Shown piece by piece: positions 38,979 to 51,686 of a stretch of DNA of 64,000 nucleotides. Source of the stretch: Archilochus colubris (lineage: Eukaryota; Chordata; Aves; Apodiformes; Trochilidae); assembly GCA_023079485.1 (NCBI GenBank), contig CM041084.1:64947709-65011708 (forward strand). Direction: 5' to 3'. The translations under genes and the position numbers were made by a program. The notes below the pieces were generated by a model. The model was given only the letters and a program-made list of their open reading frames with translations, had not been told where the DNA came from and ran no database searches. How positions within the stretch are numbered: the stretch's first letter is position 1; each line of letters starts with the position of its first letter.

Positions 38979-39132
38979 ATAATTAAACTACCACAAGATT
39001 CAGAAAAGCAAAATAAGCATGATATGAATAGACATGATATGAACCATCATGTCTCACCTGAATTTCTCATGTATTCAGGCATTACTGAAAAGAATGGTGT
39101 CTCAGAGAAGGCTGATCTGTCTGGACCACAAG
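38979..39132 (+). CDS. Internal exon with an HDMN repeat (unnamed gene)
   Basis: Acceptor TTTTTTTCTTTCATAACAG ends at 38978, and the donor CAAG|GTGATG leaves phase 1. It starts in phase 0, continuing NLYFQ from the previous exon into IIKLPQDSEKQNKHDMNRHD. A five-residue unit HDMNR/HDMNH is repeated, encoded by two near-identical 15-base copies. The remainder, HVSPEFLMYSGITEKNGVSE and KADLSGPQ, is polar and probably flexible. Reading on past the donor stays open for 28 codons, so intron retention or a later donor cannot be excluded, but only this donor fits the phase of the exon at 43977. Confidence 0.75.
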
Positions 39133-39996
39133 GTGATGGATTCAAACTTTCATGTCTGTATTCAGACTTTTGTTGGAGAAATCCAAAGTTCCATTGCGTT
39201 GTTCTCACTAGTCATTGATGTTCTTGTTAAGCTAGATTTTCCTCATTCAGATACTGATCCAACATATGTTCTAGCAGGTATATTGTGATTCTTTTCATTA
39301 ACATTGCTTAACTTTGTTTTCAGTTGTGAACAATTTAAATCAGCCTCATTGCTGAGAACGAAACTTTCCATGCTGGCTTCTCTTTAAAGCTGAATAATGC
39401 TTGGAAAGTCACAGCAATAACAGTTCAGCTGCTGGAAGAGGTCTAGCACCTCCCTGGGCTAGAACAAGGCCTTCAAATGTGGCAGGGAGGTAGTTCTGGC
39501 ATTGGAGGTGTGCCTTATGCTACTCGTGTGAAATTCCAGTAAGATGCAATCAAGTGGTAACCCATAGGAGAGACAAATTATCATTTGCTTATGTGCAGCA
39601 GACTTCCTCAGAAGCTTTCTTTAAAAATCACTGAACATTACATTTAGGCTGAGTATCTTCCCTGGCCTCTGGGTCTTTTGATGTATATGCTGAGGACATA
39701 ATTGACCACCTTACAATAGGGTCACAAATTGCTTCTCTTCTTTTAGAAATCCAGGAATGAGAAGCATGACATGACACTGCCACTGTTTTTTCTTTCTCAG
39801 CATGTGGCATCTGACTACCATAGACAAAAATAATTAATTCTTTTGGTATACAGACGTTGCAGTATTCCTTTTTGTTTAATGAGCTGAAGAATAAAGCCAT
39901 CCCACAGGTTGTAGTGTTTATGTGAATATGTGAAATTCTGAAAGGGTTTTAATTCTTCAGGAGGAAGGTTCCTTGGCATTTGAGCTGCAGTGATCG

Positions 39997-40430
39997 CACA
40001 AAATCACACAGAATTGTTCTGGTTGGAAAAGACCTTTAAGATCATTGAGTCCAACCATCAACCTAATTTACTCAAATCAGTGCTAAATTATGTCCTTAAG
40101 CACCATATCCACACAACTTTCGACACTTCCAGAGATGATGATTCAACCCCAGTCAGTCTTTCCCAGTGTTTCATAACCCTTCCAGTAAAAAAGTTTCTTC
40201 TAATATCCAATCTAAACCTCTCCTGGTACAACTTGAGGACATTTCCTCTTGGTCTATCAGTTGTTACTTAGGAGAAGAGACCAACCCCCCATCTCACCAT
40301 TGACTCCTGTCAGAAAGTTCTAGAGAGTGATAAGGTCTCGCCTCAGCCTCCTTTTCTCCACACTAAACAATTCCAGTTCCCTCAGCTGCTCCTCATAAGA
40401 CTTCTCCTGACCCTTCGCCAGCTTCATTTT
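39997..40430 (-). mobile_element. CR1 LINE 3' fragment
   Basis: The plus strand shows TGTTCTGGTTGGAAAAGACC, TTTAAGATCATTGAGTCCAA, then a hypervariable part, AGTAAAAAAGTTTCTTCTAA and CTCAGCTGCTCCTCATAAGA. These are the reverse complement of the CR1 3' end and of part of ORF2. At about 430 bp it is one of the two longest copies in the window. Confidence 0.95.
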
Positions 40431-40802
40431 CCAATCCCCCCTTTTTCTTTTTTTCAGACAGTGAATGATGGTTTAGGAGAAAAAGAAAAATAGATTTACC
40501 CTGTGACACTTTCAGGCTAAGCAGCAACTGTACTGTGATCAAAAGGCTTTTATATAACCACTCTGATACCAGAAGCACAAAGGTGTAAACTCAAATTGTA
40601 CTGAGGAGTAAAGTCATTTTTGTTTCCATATATCATCTACATATCTGCTAAGGTGTTTCTAGATACAGCACAAAGCTATGAATAGCAGATCCTTTTTTTT
40701 CCCAACAGTGAAGACTTATGAGCAAGCTCATATTAACTCAAAGTTTTCCTTACCATTGTTTGGTTCTACCATCAATCTTCAGATGCACATGGACATGCAC
40801 AC

Positions 40803-41150
40803 ACAGTCACAGAATGCTAGGGGTAGAAAGGGACCTCTGGGGTTCTGGCCCACCCTCACTGCCAGAGCAGGTTCACCTAGAGTAGGTTGCATGGGATGGT
40901 TTTCAGATGGGTTTTGAATGTCTTCAGGGGTGGAGAGTCCACCAACTCTCTGGGCAGCCTGTTCCAGTGCTCTGTTACCATTTACAGTAAAGAAGTTCTT
41001 CCTTATGTTTCAGTTGTACCTCCTGTGTTCCAGTTTGTGACTATTGCCCCTTGTCCTGTCACTGGACATGACTGAAATGTGTCTGGTCCTATCCTGACAC
41101 CCACTCTTTAGATATTTGTAAGCATTGATGAGGTACACATAGAGGCTGCA
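40803..41150 (-). mobile_element. CR1 LINE 3' fragment
   Basis: CAGTCACAGAATGCTAGGGG, TAGAAAGGGACCTCTGGGGT, TGGGCAGCCTGTTCCAGTGC, TAAAGAAGTTCTTCCTTATG and CCCCTTGTCCTGTCACTGGA are reverse-complement CR1 motifs. It differs in subfamily from the copy 370 bp upstream, so it is a separate insertion in the same orientation. Confidence 0.93.
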
Positions 41151-43976
41151 ACTAAATAGGTCACACTTCTGGAAACACATGGAAAAAAATGTGATGCTCA
41201 GTTTCAGAAGCTCAGAAAGATGTATTTATAAGAACTGAGAGCATTAGTGAATGTCCTATTTTTTGTGCAGACCTCTGAAATATGCTGATAAGCTGATCAT
41301 GGAAGATCTGCAATTTCCATGCTAACCAGATTTACACTAACAAAATTTCTAGGAGTAATTTTTTATATTGTTTATATTTATTTATTTTTCTTGGAGTCTT
41401 CTTTAAAGATATTATTAGCTGCTAATATCCCCCATGGGTTTGTTTTTTAATGTATCTATGCAGTGCTACAGTATGCTGTTTCTGCTGGTGATATGTTGCT
41501 AAGAGATTTAATAATGGGTAAACAAACACAACATGTGGTAATCCATTTCAAATTAAAAGTTTATTAAACGCTAGCTTGATGACTTTCTGGCTATTTACAA
41601 TTAAAGGAGCAAACCTTAGGGAACTGGAGATCACGTGGTGAAAATCACGACTTCAACATTTCCAACAGAAAAATGTGTTTATGATCTGTGGCAAGCTGTC
41701 GCACATTGATATGCTCTATAAATACTATATTATATCTGTTAAATCACCAAAAGCAGGGAGGAAAAGCTCTGTTAAAGTGGCATTAAGGTGGAGACACAAA
41801 CCAGAGAAAGCAAGAACAGTCTAAATGAAGACTGGTGCTCTGTAACCTTACTGCAGTAGTCTAAATAGTTAGTGATCTTACATATCGATACCATATGTGG
41901 TGCTGGAACACATAAGCAAAATACATCAGGTTAGGAGATAATGTTTTAAACTTTGTTCCAATTTGTCTCTTTATTTTAGAAGTTAAAGACAAAACTTTCA
42001 TATTATTTACATTAACTCTAGGCCACCTTATTCTTTTAAATCACAGCTCTGTGTTGGGTCAGGTACAGCACTTCCCTGATGCATAGGATCCCTTTCAGGG
42101 CACAGTGCAGGGGAATGCAACCTAATACCTCCCATACTACCTCCTTTGTAGGTCACAGATGCACAGCATCAGATCTATTGTTTCTTTTAGTCCAAACTGT
42201 ATCTTCTCTCCATTCTTTTGAAGTGGTATTCCACAAGAGGTTCATGGAAGACGACAGCTTCTCCTTTCAAAACCAAAATCCTTTGCTTTTTTTTTTTTTT
42301 TTTCTTTTAAGAAAAGCTTCTGTTGTTCTTCTGTTTTCCCATTATGGGATTAAAGATCCCTGTCAATAAATAAATGAAAATATCTTAATGGAAATCATTA
42401 GCTGCTGTTGTGTAGAAGGCAGTAACAATTGTAACAGAAGTAGCATAGGTAGGAAAATTTGATGCAATTACTGGAACCATTGCTTTGATAGGCTTGACTC
42501 ATCCTTCTAAATACACAAAAACTTCAGAAATGTGATTCTCCATATAAAACACTAGATATACAGACTCTTCAATTGACCACTCTTTCTCACTGTGAAATCC
42601 ATAGCCAGATCCCTTTTGACTTCAGTGTCCAGAAGAAAGGATTTACATGTGCAAAATGTCAATGTAACAGCCTTTTTTTGAAAGTGGCAGCTCTTTCATC
42701 TTCAGAGAGTAGATGGACAGCACTTGTATATTTGTTCTCCAGTTCAAACAGTTTTAAGTTTGATCCTAAAAGTCTCATTTGAAAGTGTTATTCTGCATTT
42801 GTTTGGAACCTTCTTCCAAATGCTCTTTCTTCCTACTTGATGTGAAAACAGCTATTTATGTTCATTAGAAATGGTGATCAAATATAATGAACAAGTAAGA
42901 AACCTCAGATTGTTTCATCTGTAGTTTGTAGAACCAGAGTAAAACTTTTTCATTCTAGGGATTTGATCATACCTGTTGAATAGTGGTCAGTTTGAAGTCC
43001 TTAGGTTATGGTCAACACTTCCTAGATACAATGATATGCTAGACCTAAAAAAAGGTGCTTACAAGGGAGAAGGTGGAAGAGTGGCTGAGAAGGATTAGGA
43101 GTCTGGAACAACAATTTTTTTGTCAAATCAGAGCAGAAATCACTACCTGTATCTAAATATTCATGACAAATCGTATATCTTTATAAGCAAAAGTTAGGTC
43201 AAACAGCACAATGTGAAATAAAGATGGGAGTTTTGTTTAGCCTGGCTGTGTTGAAGATGTTTGTTGCTGCTGGTTTGATGGGTAGATCTGCTATATAGGA
43301 AGACCTCAGCTGCCTTTGGACTAGACACCTATGTGCAGATTTTTTATGAGTCTGTTTTCTTCCATGAAAGTCTGCTTGTCCCTTATTCTTTCTGCCCTAC
43401 TATACTTAGGGAATGCAAAGGAAAAAGGAACTCAGATATTTGAGCATGGGTTTAAGGACACTTATTTTCTTAAAATGAACAACAGGCTGCATTTTTCCCT
43501 AAATTTTATTTGTCCCTTGCCCTATACTGTTTGCTGTCTAGGAGCAGCATATGTGCCTCGTGCCACATGCACAAACCAGATGAAAAGTTAGAGCAGCTGA
43601 AATTTTTTCAGTTCCCCCAAAATAATGGAAATAAATATTATACAGAAGGATAATTTCCAGGTATACAATTCATCTGGTTATTGTACAACTCAGTGCATTT
43701 CTGGTCTATCTTCCTTCTGCCTGCCTGCCTGGCTGTTAAAAATGAGGCTGGCTTGTACCACTTGGCTTCGGCAGTCCTTGAAACTTGCCTGAGTTGTAAA
43801 GCTTTAAACAGTTGCACAAGTCTTTAATTGTAAATTAGTTTTGACAAGACTGCTAGGCAAAGGCCTGGCCCATCCCATCGTGATGCTAGCCGTCAACCCC
43901 TTACTGCTCCTGGAGCAAGGAAACATGTGGAAGGAATTGTTCTTTTACATTTCACAGCTTGTCATTTCCTCTGCAG

Positions 43977-44138
43977 GGCAACCTCTGACCTCCCCGAAAG
44001 ATCCTGACACCCATAAGGGAAGTATTCCCACTGTTGTAAAGGAAGTGGAAAAGCAGTTTAATGCCACAAAAGGAGGAGAAGTGTGTGTGTCAAAAGAAGC
44101 TGGGAGGAAAAGAGAAGAGCTTAAAATGCTTCCAGCAG
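43977..44138 (+). CDS. Internal exon, lysine/glutamate-rich (unnamed gene)
   Basis: Acceptor GTCATTTCCTCTGCAG ends at 43976 and donor CAGCAG|GTTAGA starts at 44139. The exon is phase 1 at both ends; its first GG completes the glycine codon begun by the previous exon. It reads QPLTSPKDPDTHKGSIPTVV, KEVEKQFNATKGGEVCVSKE, then AGRKREELKMLPA. The segment is highly charged and likely disordered or helical. No domain is recognised. The upstream extension of the same frame (from 43841) is intronic. Confidence 0.75.
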
Positions 44139-44671
44139 GTTAGAACTTCTATTGCGTTATTTAATTTACTGAAAGTTTGTAAATATATCTGCTTGGCATG
44201 TGTGTAAACATCCCCATCTCCCTGCCCCCTCACTCTGTGATTATCATCCCCTCGTTGTTTCCACTAGCCAAAGGAAGTGAAGGAAGAGTTTAAATCACTT
44301 GTGAGGAATCAAAAGCAGCTTAGGTGAAAAAGGTATAGAAGTGGTGGGCTCCTCTGTCTCAAAAGTATTGGAAGGCCAAATGTGTTAGCAATTACAAGGT
44401 GTGTGTGGAGTGCACTGACAACATTGGATTATGGCTGGTGTTTCTATGACATTTTTACATCCTTTCATTTTATTTGGTCATTTATACCCATGGATCACAA
44501 CATGTTGCTGTTGGGTGCCTGGCAAGTACTTTTACTTCCTGCAGCATGTTAATAGCAACATCCTTTGTTAATTGTGCTGAGCTAAATTACGTAAGAGTGT
44601 CGGTCTGTATTAACATCAGATAGCATTTGCTTCTGGGAAGTGGGGTTTCTTTTGAAGGCAAAGCCCTGCAG

Positions 44672-44785
44672 GTTTTTGTTTTGATTTTGTTGTGCGTGTT
44701 GTTTTTCGTTTTGTTTTAGTTTGGGTTTGGTTTGTTGGGTTTTGTTTTGTGTTTGTGTTTGGGTTTTTTTTTTTTGTATTTTTAA
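44672..44785. repeat. G/T-rich simple tract, (GTTTT)n-like
   Basis: Irregular GTTTT/GGTTTT units ending in a T run and an A run. The lysine/glutamine-rich minus-strand ORF at 44582-44914 is its translation. Confidence 0.85.
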
Positions 44786-47700
44786 AAAAAATTCACATAA
44801 AACATCCAAGTCTGAGAACTTCATAACACAAGCTTGAAATCCTATTCTAAACTCATATACCACCACGATGGACAGAGGCAGATTTATTTTAGGGCATGGA
44901 TCTGATGGTACCAAGGTTATAGGTAGTCACACACCTTCCCCCCCCCAAACACCCACTTTCCCTCCCTACCCCTTAAAGACCTGGGCAGTGAACTAGTGAA
45001 TTGTGCTCTCTGTCCCATGACAGAAAAATGGCTGTGCAGGCACAGAGGCCACTGCTGCCCATTATCCCCTTTGTGCTCACACCTCTGCACATGCCCTGGG
45101 CACCAACCAGGCCTCCTGGTCCTGGTACAGATGGGCAGGATAAATAGACAGACTGAGCAGCTGAGGGTGGTGGTGTGGGCATTGGGAGCTGACCTGAGAT
45201 ATACAGTTGTACCTATTGCTCCCACCCACCACAAGCAAGATGAGGGTCAGCTTTCTTTTTAGGGAAAAGGTGATTCTCACTCCCTTGGCTGGTGTCTAGA
45301 CAGAGATTGAAGTGGAAGTGAGTATAAATGAATCCCTTCTTTTGAAGAGAAATTGTGGCTCTCCTTCAGTACTATGAGGCTATAGTAGGTCATGTTGAGA
45401 CATTGAACTGAAAAATATTAGGTTCTAGATAGCTACCTGAAGTCTGATAGCTACCTCTTACCTGCATAATCAGCAGTTTGTAGTCATCTCCAAGTCTGGG
45501 CTTCCTGAAATTATGCAGTAGAATTTTGGATGCTGATACGAAGCTAACTGACACGTCAGATTTCCCTTTGCAGCAGTCCATGAAATATGGTTCGTAACTC
45601 ATTTCTTTGAAGCTGTATTTCACTGTTGACTGCCTAAGATGGCTAGGACTATGCATCTGTTATTACAGGTACATTTGTTGAATATTTCATGTTAAGAAGG
45701 CACTAATAGAAATGGGAGCTAGTATGGCATTTTTCAGTCAGGATTCATAAACACTGAGTATAGATGACCAACTTAGATGCTTAACAAGCAGAATTCAAGA
45801 ATACAGAATACAATCAAAAATATTGATTTTTATTAAATGGTGTTAGTGATGAAATCATAGAACTTAAGCATTTTTCAGAAAAAAAATAATTCCTGTCTTT
45901 CAAAGGTTTTCAGTGTAACTCATCATAATACCAACACTTCATTAACATGTCTTTTCTGGATGTTATTCCTTCCTAGAATGTAATCACAGCCTTAGCTGAG
46001 AAACTGTTTTCCAACTCTTATGTTCTCCTTTCTTCCCCTTATCCCCTTGTCCCCATCAGTAATGCTTATCTAAAACTACCATGTTAAATTTTACTCAAAT
46101 CAATTATGTTGATTTTGGCAGAGATCCATTGCCAAAAAAAACCTCAAACCAAAACCTCAAAACATTTTAAAGCCCACATTTTCAAGTAAAGAGCATACCC
46201 TGAAAAAATGCAGAAGTGGCCTGACTTCAAAAAGTACTGAATTACTGTGACTTTCATCAAAGCAAGGTTAGATTCAAAGGTTTTGCATTGTCAGAGGATC
46301 TGAATGAGTATAATCTAAGAAATAATACTATAATCCACTGAGGATTTAAAAACCAGATCTAGTATTTTAGGGAGTCTAACAGAACTACAAGATCTCCAGA
46401 GCATCCATGGATTTGAGTTAGGTGAAAAGCATTTTTGCTTAACTTTATTCACAAGACAACAGAAGGTCTTCTTGATGAGCTCAGTTTCTGGTAGCTGCTA
46501 AATCTATTACATGTTAATTTAATGCAAAACTTTAGTTTCAAAGGGCATGTAACTAAACCACAAGTTTTCTGTGATAGAAAGTTGTCTGTAATATAACCAC
46601 TGAATTCAGTATCAGCACTCAAAGCCAGGGAAAGAAGCTTTATTTTGAAATCCTCAGATAATTTCTGAAGCACTACATATAAGCTAGGATTCACAGGGTA
46701 ACTCATATTTAATTTGGAATTTTAATAGTGTCTGCCTTTTTAATCCCCACCAATGTACATCCCAGCAACCAGCTGGTCCCTATGCTTCCCCTCATAGGAA
46801 GCCAATTTCTATTTTCAAAGCATTCAGTTATGCACTACTGAAGAAAATCCATGGAAAGACAGAGTATTTCTCAAAAACATTGTTAGTCAGCCTTTCACAA
46901 GTGGCTTGCATTCTGCCCATTTTTGTGGTTTTACACCACTTCTGTTGTTCCTTCAGCCCTCTGCTTTATCTTCTTTCTATGGAACACAGAAGAAATTTTT
47001 AGTCCCTGATTTTCAAACCTACCAGCCCAGAAGAATTCTTTTGTCCAATGTCTGTCTTCTGAAATAATTTGGAAATTGAAAATTTAATATTAATATTGAC
47101 TATATTCTAGATCTTCAATTCACAGCCTTCTCCACATCTGCCGGGAAACATTGGGAAGTGGAGAGTATCCTTTTGTGACATAAAAAAACATCTGTCTGAA
47201 AAAAGCTTCAGAATAGCATGTAAGCAAAACTGGCCTCCTTGCACTATTTCCCATTATACTACAGGAAGTTCTTCTTTTGACATGCTGTTTGCTTCTACAT
47301 AACTGTTGTATGCAGACACAAAAATAATTATCTAAACCAGAAAACCCAAAACTGTTCTTATTGGTAGTTCCTCATGGGTGGTGTCACTTTAAAGGGGAAA
47401 AAAATATGTTATGGATGAGCAATATTTATTTTATAATTTTTTCTACAGGCAGATTGTCAGAGGCTCTAATGTCTGAACATTCTCTTTCTCTGCTGGTCTT
47501 TTCCTTCTCTGAGCAGGACTGCACAATGGGTTGGATTGACTCTTGCAGATAGGATCAGCTGCAACTCCTGCTTGCAGCTGTTTAAACCACATAATCCAAA
47601 CTCTTCCTTTTTCTGACTCTTACCATGTAGTTTGATTTCCTACAGGCCCTAGGGTATTACTAGGGAGGGAGTTTATATAGGATTTTCATCTTATTTTCTG

Positions 47701-50654
47701 TTTCTCTGCTGTAATTTAACAAAGCTGGTGTCTTCTTTACTGCCTCACTCCTAGATGGCACCACTCTAAAATCCCATTCCTCCTGACTGAAGAAAAGCCA
47801 TCAGGAGGGAGCACACTTCATCCTTCTCTACTTTGCCTCCATTTAAGTCAGAAGTACTTCTCACTCAACCAATGAAAAGTAATTTCCTACCTGTGCTGTT
47901 TCATTTTGTTAATATTTTTTAGAAAAAACCTTTACATTTTTTTCTTCCCCACCTCTCCCCAAAGACAGAAAGAATTCATAGGATAAATCTCTGAAAGTTT
48001 CACATCACAGAGAATCTGTTCCTCACCCCTCTCCAATCCCAGCTCTCAAAGGGTGATATCTGCATTAGTGTTAAATTTTTAGGGCACTTGTGACGTGAAT
48101 GCCCTGTCCCATTTGCTGCTCTCTGATTCACATTGAAGAGTGATCTCAGAGGACAAACACTGCACACTTTTAGGGTGAAGCTCAGCCATGGGAATGAGCC
48201 TCATGTGTGTGTATCAGGTAATAATGGGCCTCAGCAGCAGTCTAGAGCAACTCTGACATAAAAGTTTTCATAGTGGGGTCACCAGTACTTAGTGGTGTCC
48301 TCCAAATCACTGGTGTCACTCACCAGCTCCTCTCCTGTTGCACCACAGTACTTGTCACTGAAGACATAACCAAAGAGGATAACTTCCCAATGAAGCAGCG
48401 CTAGTGTTTTAGTTTTCAATCTCTTTCTATCCTTTTTTTTAAAAATGTAGGTCCCACGGGACCTGGGGGACTTGGAACAGTTGGCACTTTCTTTGTATCT
48501 TATATCAGGTGTGAGCAGTGTAGCATCTAAACAGTTTTTCTGGGACTTAATCTCACCAAGGAATAAGACTGCTCTCAACACTGACAAGGTATGGAAACAA
48601 ACTTCATCTCACTCTACTTTGCCAAATGGAGGAAATACTATTCTCAAGACCATGTAAAAAAATGCCATCAATTTGCTTTATGCAAAATGTGCAACATTAA
48701 AACTATTCTGATGAACTTCTTATTAATACCTGATCACAGATATATAGCATTGGATTAAAAATCTTATGGTCTTTTTCCAGGATCTGGTGCAATCACATTT
48801 TTCTGTTCTTGTGCATATGTTTGTTGACTTCCAAACAAACCTATTAACAGGGATTTTGTGCCTGCCATTGTACCTTTATCATAATTATGTTACCTGTCTT
48901 TGATCTTTCTTATTTGGTGCTATTTTCTCTTCCCCAAATTGTTCATTTTTATCATGAATGGTATTATGTTTCCCTGTCAGGGAACAAAATGTATTTTGAG
49001 TCAATTTACTAAAATAGTCACTGTTGAGTGCTATATCTGGACGAAGTTGACACCTTTGACATTTTCTAAAATGACAAAAATAACTGTATTTAAGGTATGA
49101 TTTATGGGTACAGCATGTCAAAGGATTTTTTATGTTATTAGAGTTTCTGATGCAGCCATCCCAGCTCCTTCAGTGACCAAATTGCTGATAGGTCAGCTAA
49201 TTAATGCTTTATTAGTTTTCTGTGGTCAATTATAACAAGTTATAAAAAAGTAAGATGCAATTTAATAATAAAGAACAGTGTGATTCTTGTTTCTTTCTCA
49301 GAACTGCTTTGTTTTGTGCATGTGGAAGAAGCAATTTCTACATAGCTCAGTTTTATAAGACACATTCCCTTCACTAACAGCAACTCCTATGATTAAAAAG
49401 TAGACTGGAGTCTTTAAATGTCTTTCTGATTGCTGGCCTCTATTAAAAACTTCTTAAAATAATAGATAGGTTTAATTCCTCAAGCCAAAGAAAAATTATA
49501 TCATGTTAAGTATTTTCCATATTTATTATATTGATGAGACTTGGCTGCAGAGAAAAAAAAGGAAGCAAAATCTCTTGCATTGCAAGTTTTAAATGTACCA
49601 GGCTAAGGTTTACTTAATTAGAACCTCCAGGCAATAAAGGAGCCCTCTTTTAAATTCTGTGAATCTTAATATGCTAAATAATGCAAAGCTTCGACTCTTC
49701 AAGCATGAGACACACATCTGGCAGCTTAACATTTAAATTACAGAAAAAAAAACACTTCAGTAATAATTTTCATGAAGAAAAGAATGGGAAATGTATTACA
49801 ACTAAATTTAATTTCTTTTTAGATTTTTCATCCTTTCTAATTGCAAGCATTTGCCATCTTCTCCTTTATTTATTTATTTTCATGCAGATTTTCTTTCTGT
49901 ATTTTTTATTGATCTTTAATTTGAGCAGCTTCTTACTGTTACAGCTATTGAAGAATTGCATCGTGTTTTTACTTAGCAAAAATTGTTTGGAAAAATCTAT
50001 GAGGAATTAAAGTAATGAGCTCACTTGTACAGAAAGAAAAGAGCATTCAGGGCCTTACAAATAAAATACAAAAAGAGCATGTCATGATCAAATAACAAAC
50101 TTGAGTTCTTTTTCCCTCCCATTTCTTAAATGTAGAATATTATTGTTTCCCTTATTCTTTTTATTGTGCTGTTTTTTTGGCCAATGCAATAATTGCTTTA
50201 TTTATTTGTCTCTAAAACCATTTTCAAAGTCTTCATTATTTCAGCAAAGCTATTTGGAAACACATTTCTGTGAGCCGAAATTTTTAAAAAAATTGAACAA
50301 CAAAGAAAGCTTCATTAACCATATTTACAAAGGTATGTTTATATTTTAACATGCATTTATGGTTTGTACATCAATCAATCACATATGTGGAGACAATTTG
50401 AACTCTTTATAGTGCTTTTCCAATGATATAACCAGCAGCTGTGTAATTTGCATTTTCACTGATTTTAGTAGACTTCTTTTTTAACCCTGGATGACATAAA
50501 TACCTGTAAATACTGAAATGCATGGATGCATTATGAATGCTGAGCATATACACACCTATGTCAATACATATAGAAAGCAAAAAAGATACCTATAGGTACA
50601 TATACAAACACACAGGCTTAAAGCTGTGACATTGTGTATGTGTACATTGCATAT

Positions 50655-50840
50655 CATAGAATTGAAGAATGGTTGGGATTGGAAGAGACCTTAAAAGTCA
50701 TATAGTTCCCAAATTCATGCATGTGCAGGGATACTTCCCACTGGACCAGGCTGCTCAAAGACTCATCCAATCTGGCCTTCAACACTTCCAGGGAGGGAGC
50801 ATACAAAATTTCCCTGGGCCATAACACCTAAGAGCAGATC
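50655..50840 (-). mobile_element. CR1 LINE 3' fragment
   Basis: CATAGAATTGAAGAATGGTT, GGGATTGGAAGAGACCTTAA, AAGTCATATAGTTCC, then CATCCAATCTGGCCTTCAAC and ACTTCCAGGGAGGGAGC are worn reverse-complement CR1 3' motifs. The copy is truncated near 50840. Confidence 0.9.
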
Positions 50841-51513
50841 CTGCCTGTACTGTGATTTTACTGCACTTGACTGTCTTTTCCTGAGGGAAAGTGGAATTAA
50901 CTGAAAAACAAACAAACAAAAAAAGTTAAAAAAAGAAAAGTGTAAGAATCATTAAGTATATTTTTGGCTTATCTTCCATGTGTTGTTCATTAAGAAGTGT
51001 AATAGAGACCTTTATTTCAAAACACCATTGCTTCCTATGATGTGGGAGTATATTTTTGCTCACTCCACAGGTCACTGCTTTTCAGTAGTTTGAGGAATTC
51101 ACTACTTAAGTAAACACTGTTAAGAAAAAGTGAGTACATTGGATCTATGTGCCTCACTCTTGATCCACAGCCATGCCCATACAAGAAAATGAATTTCCTT
51201 CTCTTGTCTAAAGAAGACATACTGGAGTGTTTAAAATACCCTTCTTTGTGGTTCTTCTCATGCCTTTTATTTCTTAAATTCTACTTCTCCCCTACACTTC
51301 TTATCTAAGCAACGTTATTTCCAGCACCACAGTAAATGAAGTCTCTGTATTTATTATCCTAACGCTTCTGGAATGTAGGAGAGAACTGGCCATCTATTTC
51401 TAACTAGAACGGAGGGGAAAAGACCACCAGGATCTTGGTAGGAGACAGAACAAAACCCAACTCTTTTCTTCCCAAAGCTTTGTTTTCTGCATCGATATAA
51501 AAACGTTTTGCTT

Positions 51514-51595
51514 TTCTTTGTTTGCTTGTGGGTTTTTTTGTTTGTTTGGTTGTTTTTTCTTGTTGGTTTGTTTGTTTTTTTTTGTTTTTTTATAC
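51514..51595 (+). repeat. G/T-rich tract forming the acceptor region of the next exon
   Basis: TTTGTTTGCTTG, GTTTGTTTGGTTG and long T runs extend to within two bases of the TATACAG acceptor. The tract acts as an unusually long pyrimidine-rich region. The ORFs on both strands here are its translations. Confidence 0.8.
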
Positions 51596-51597
51596 AG

Positions 51598-51686
51598 AGG
51601 AAGATATTTATCAAGATTTCCAAAGCAGTGCAGAGGAGCACTATGGCTTGTTCGGGCTGAAGGAAGACCAAGGAGGACATCACAAG
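51598..51686 (+). CDS. Internal exon, acidic segment (unnamed gene)
   Basis: Acceptor TTTTTTTATACAG ends at 51597 and donor CACAAG|GTAATG starts at 51687. It enters in phase 1, finishing a GAG codon with the G left by the exon at 43977, and leaves in phase 0. The 89 bases read EEDIYQDFQSSAEEHYGLFG, then LKEDQGGHHK. The acidic, aromatic-spotted peptide looks like a short linear-motif region rather than a folded domain. Confidence 0.72.

Larger units (their letters stand above)
39133..43976 (+). other. Intron, about 4.8 kb, with two CR1
   Basis: It holds two minus-strand CR1 fragments (39997 and 40803) and a T run at 42287-42308. The rest is AT-rich unique sequence without a convincing exon. 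Confidence 0.6.
44139..51597 (+). other. Intron, about 7.5 kb
   Basis: It contains a G/T-rich tract at 44672-44785, a GC-richer block at 44930-45250 with overlapping ORFs on both strands, a minus-strand CR1 at 50655 and a second G/T tract at 51514-51595 just before the next exon. The phases on both sides agree without another exon. Confidence 0.55.

Noticed and set aside
44582..44914. 110-codon minus-strand lysine/glutamine-rich ORF
   Set aside because: Translation of a (GTTTT)n-like tract.
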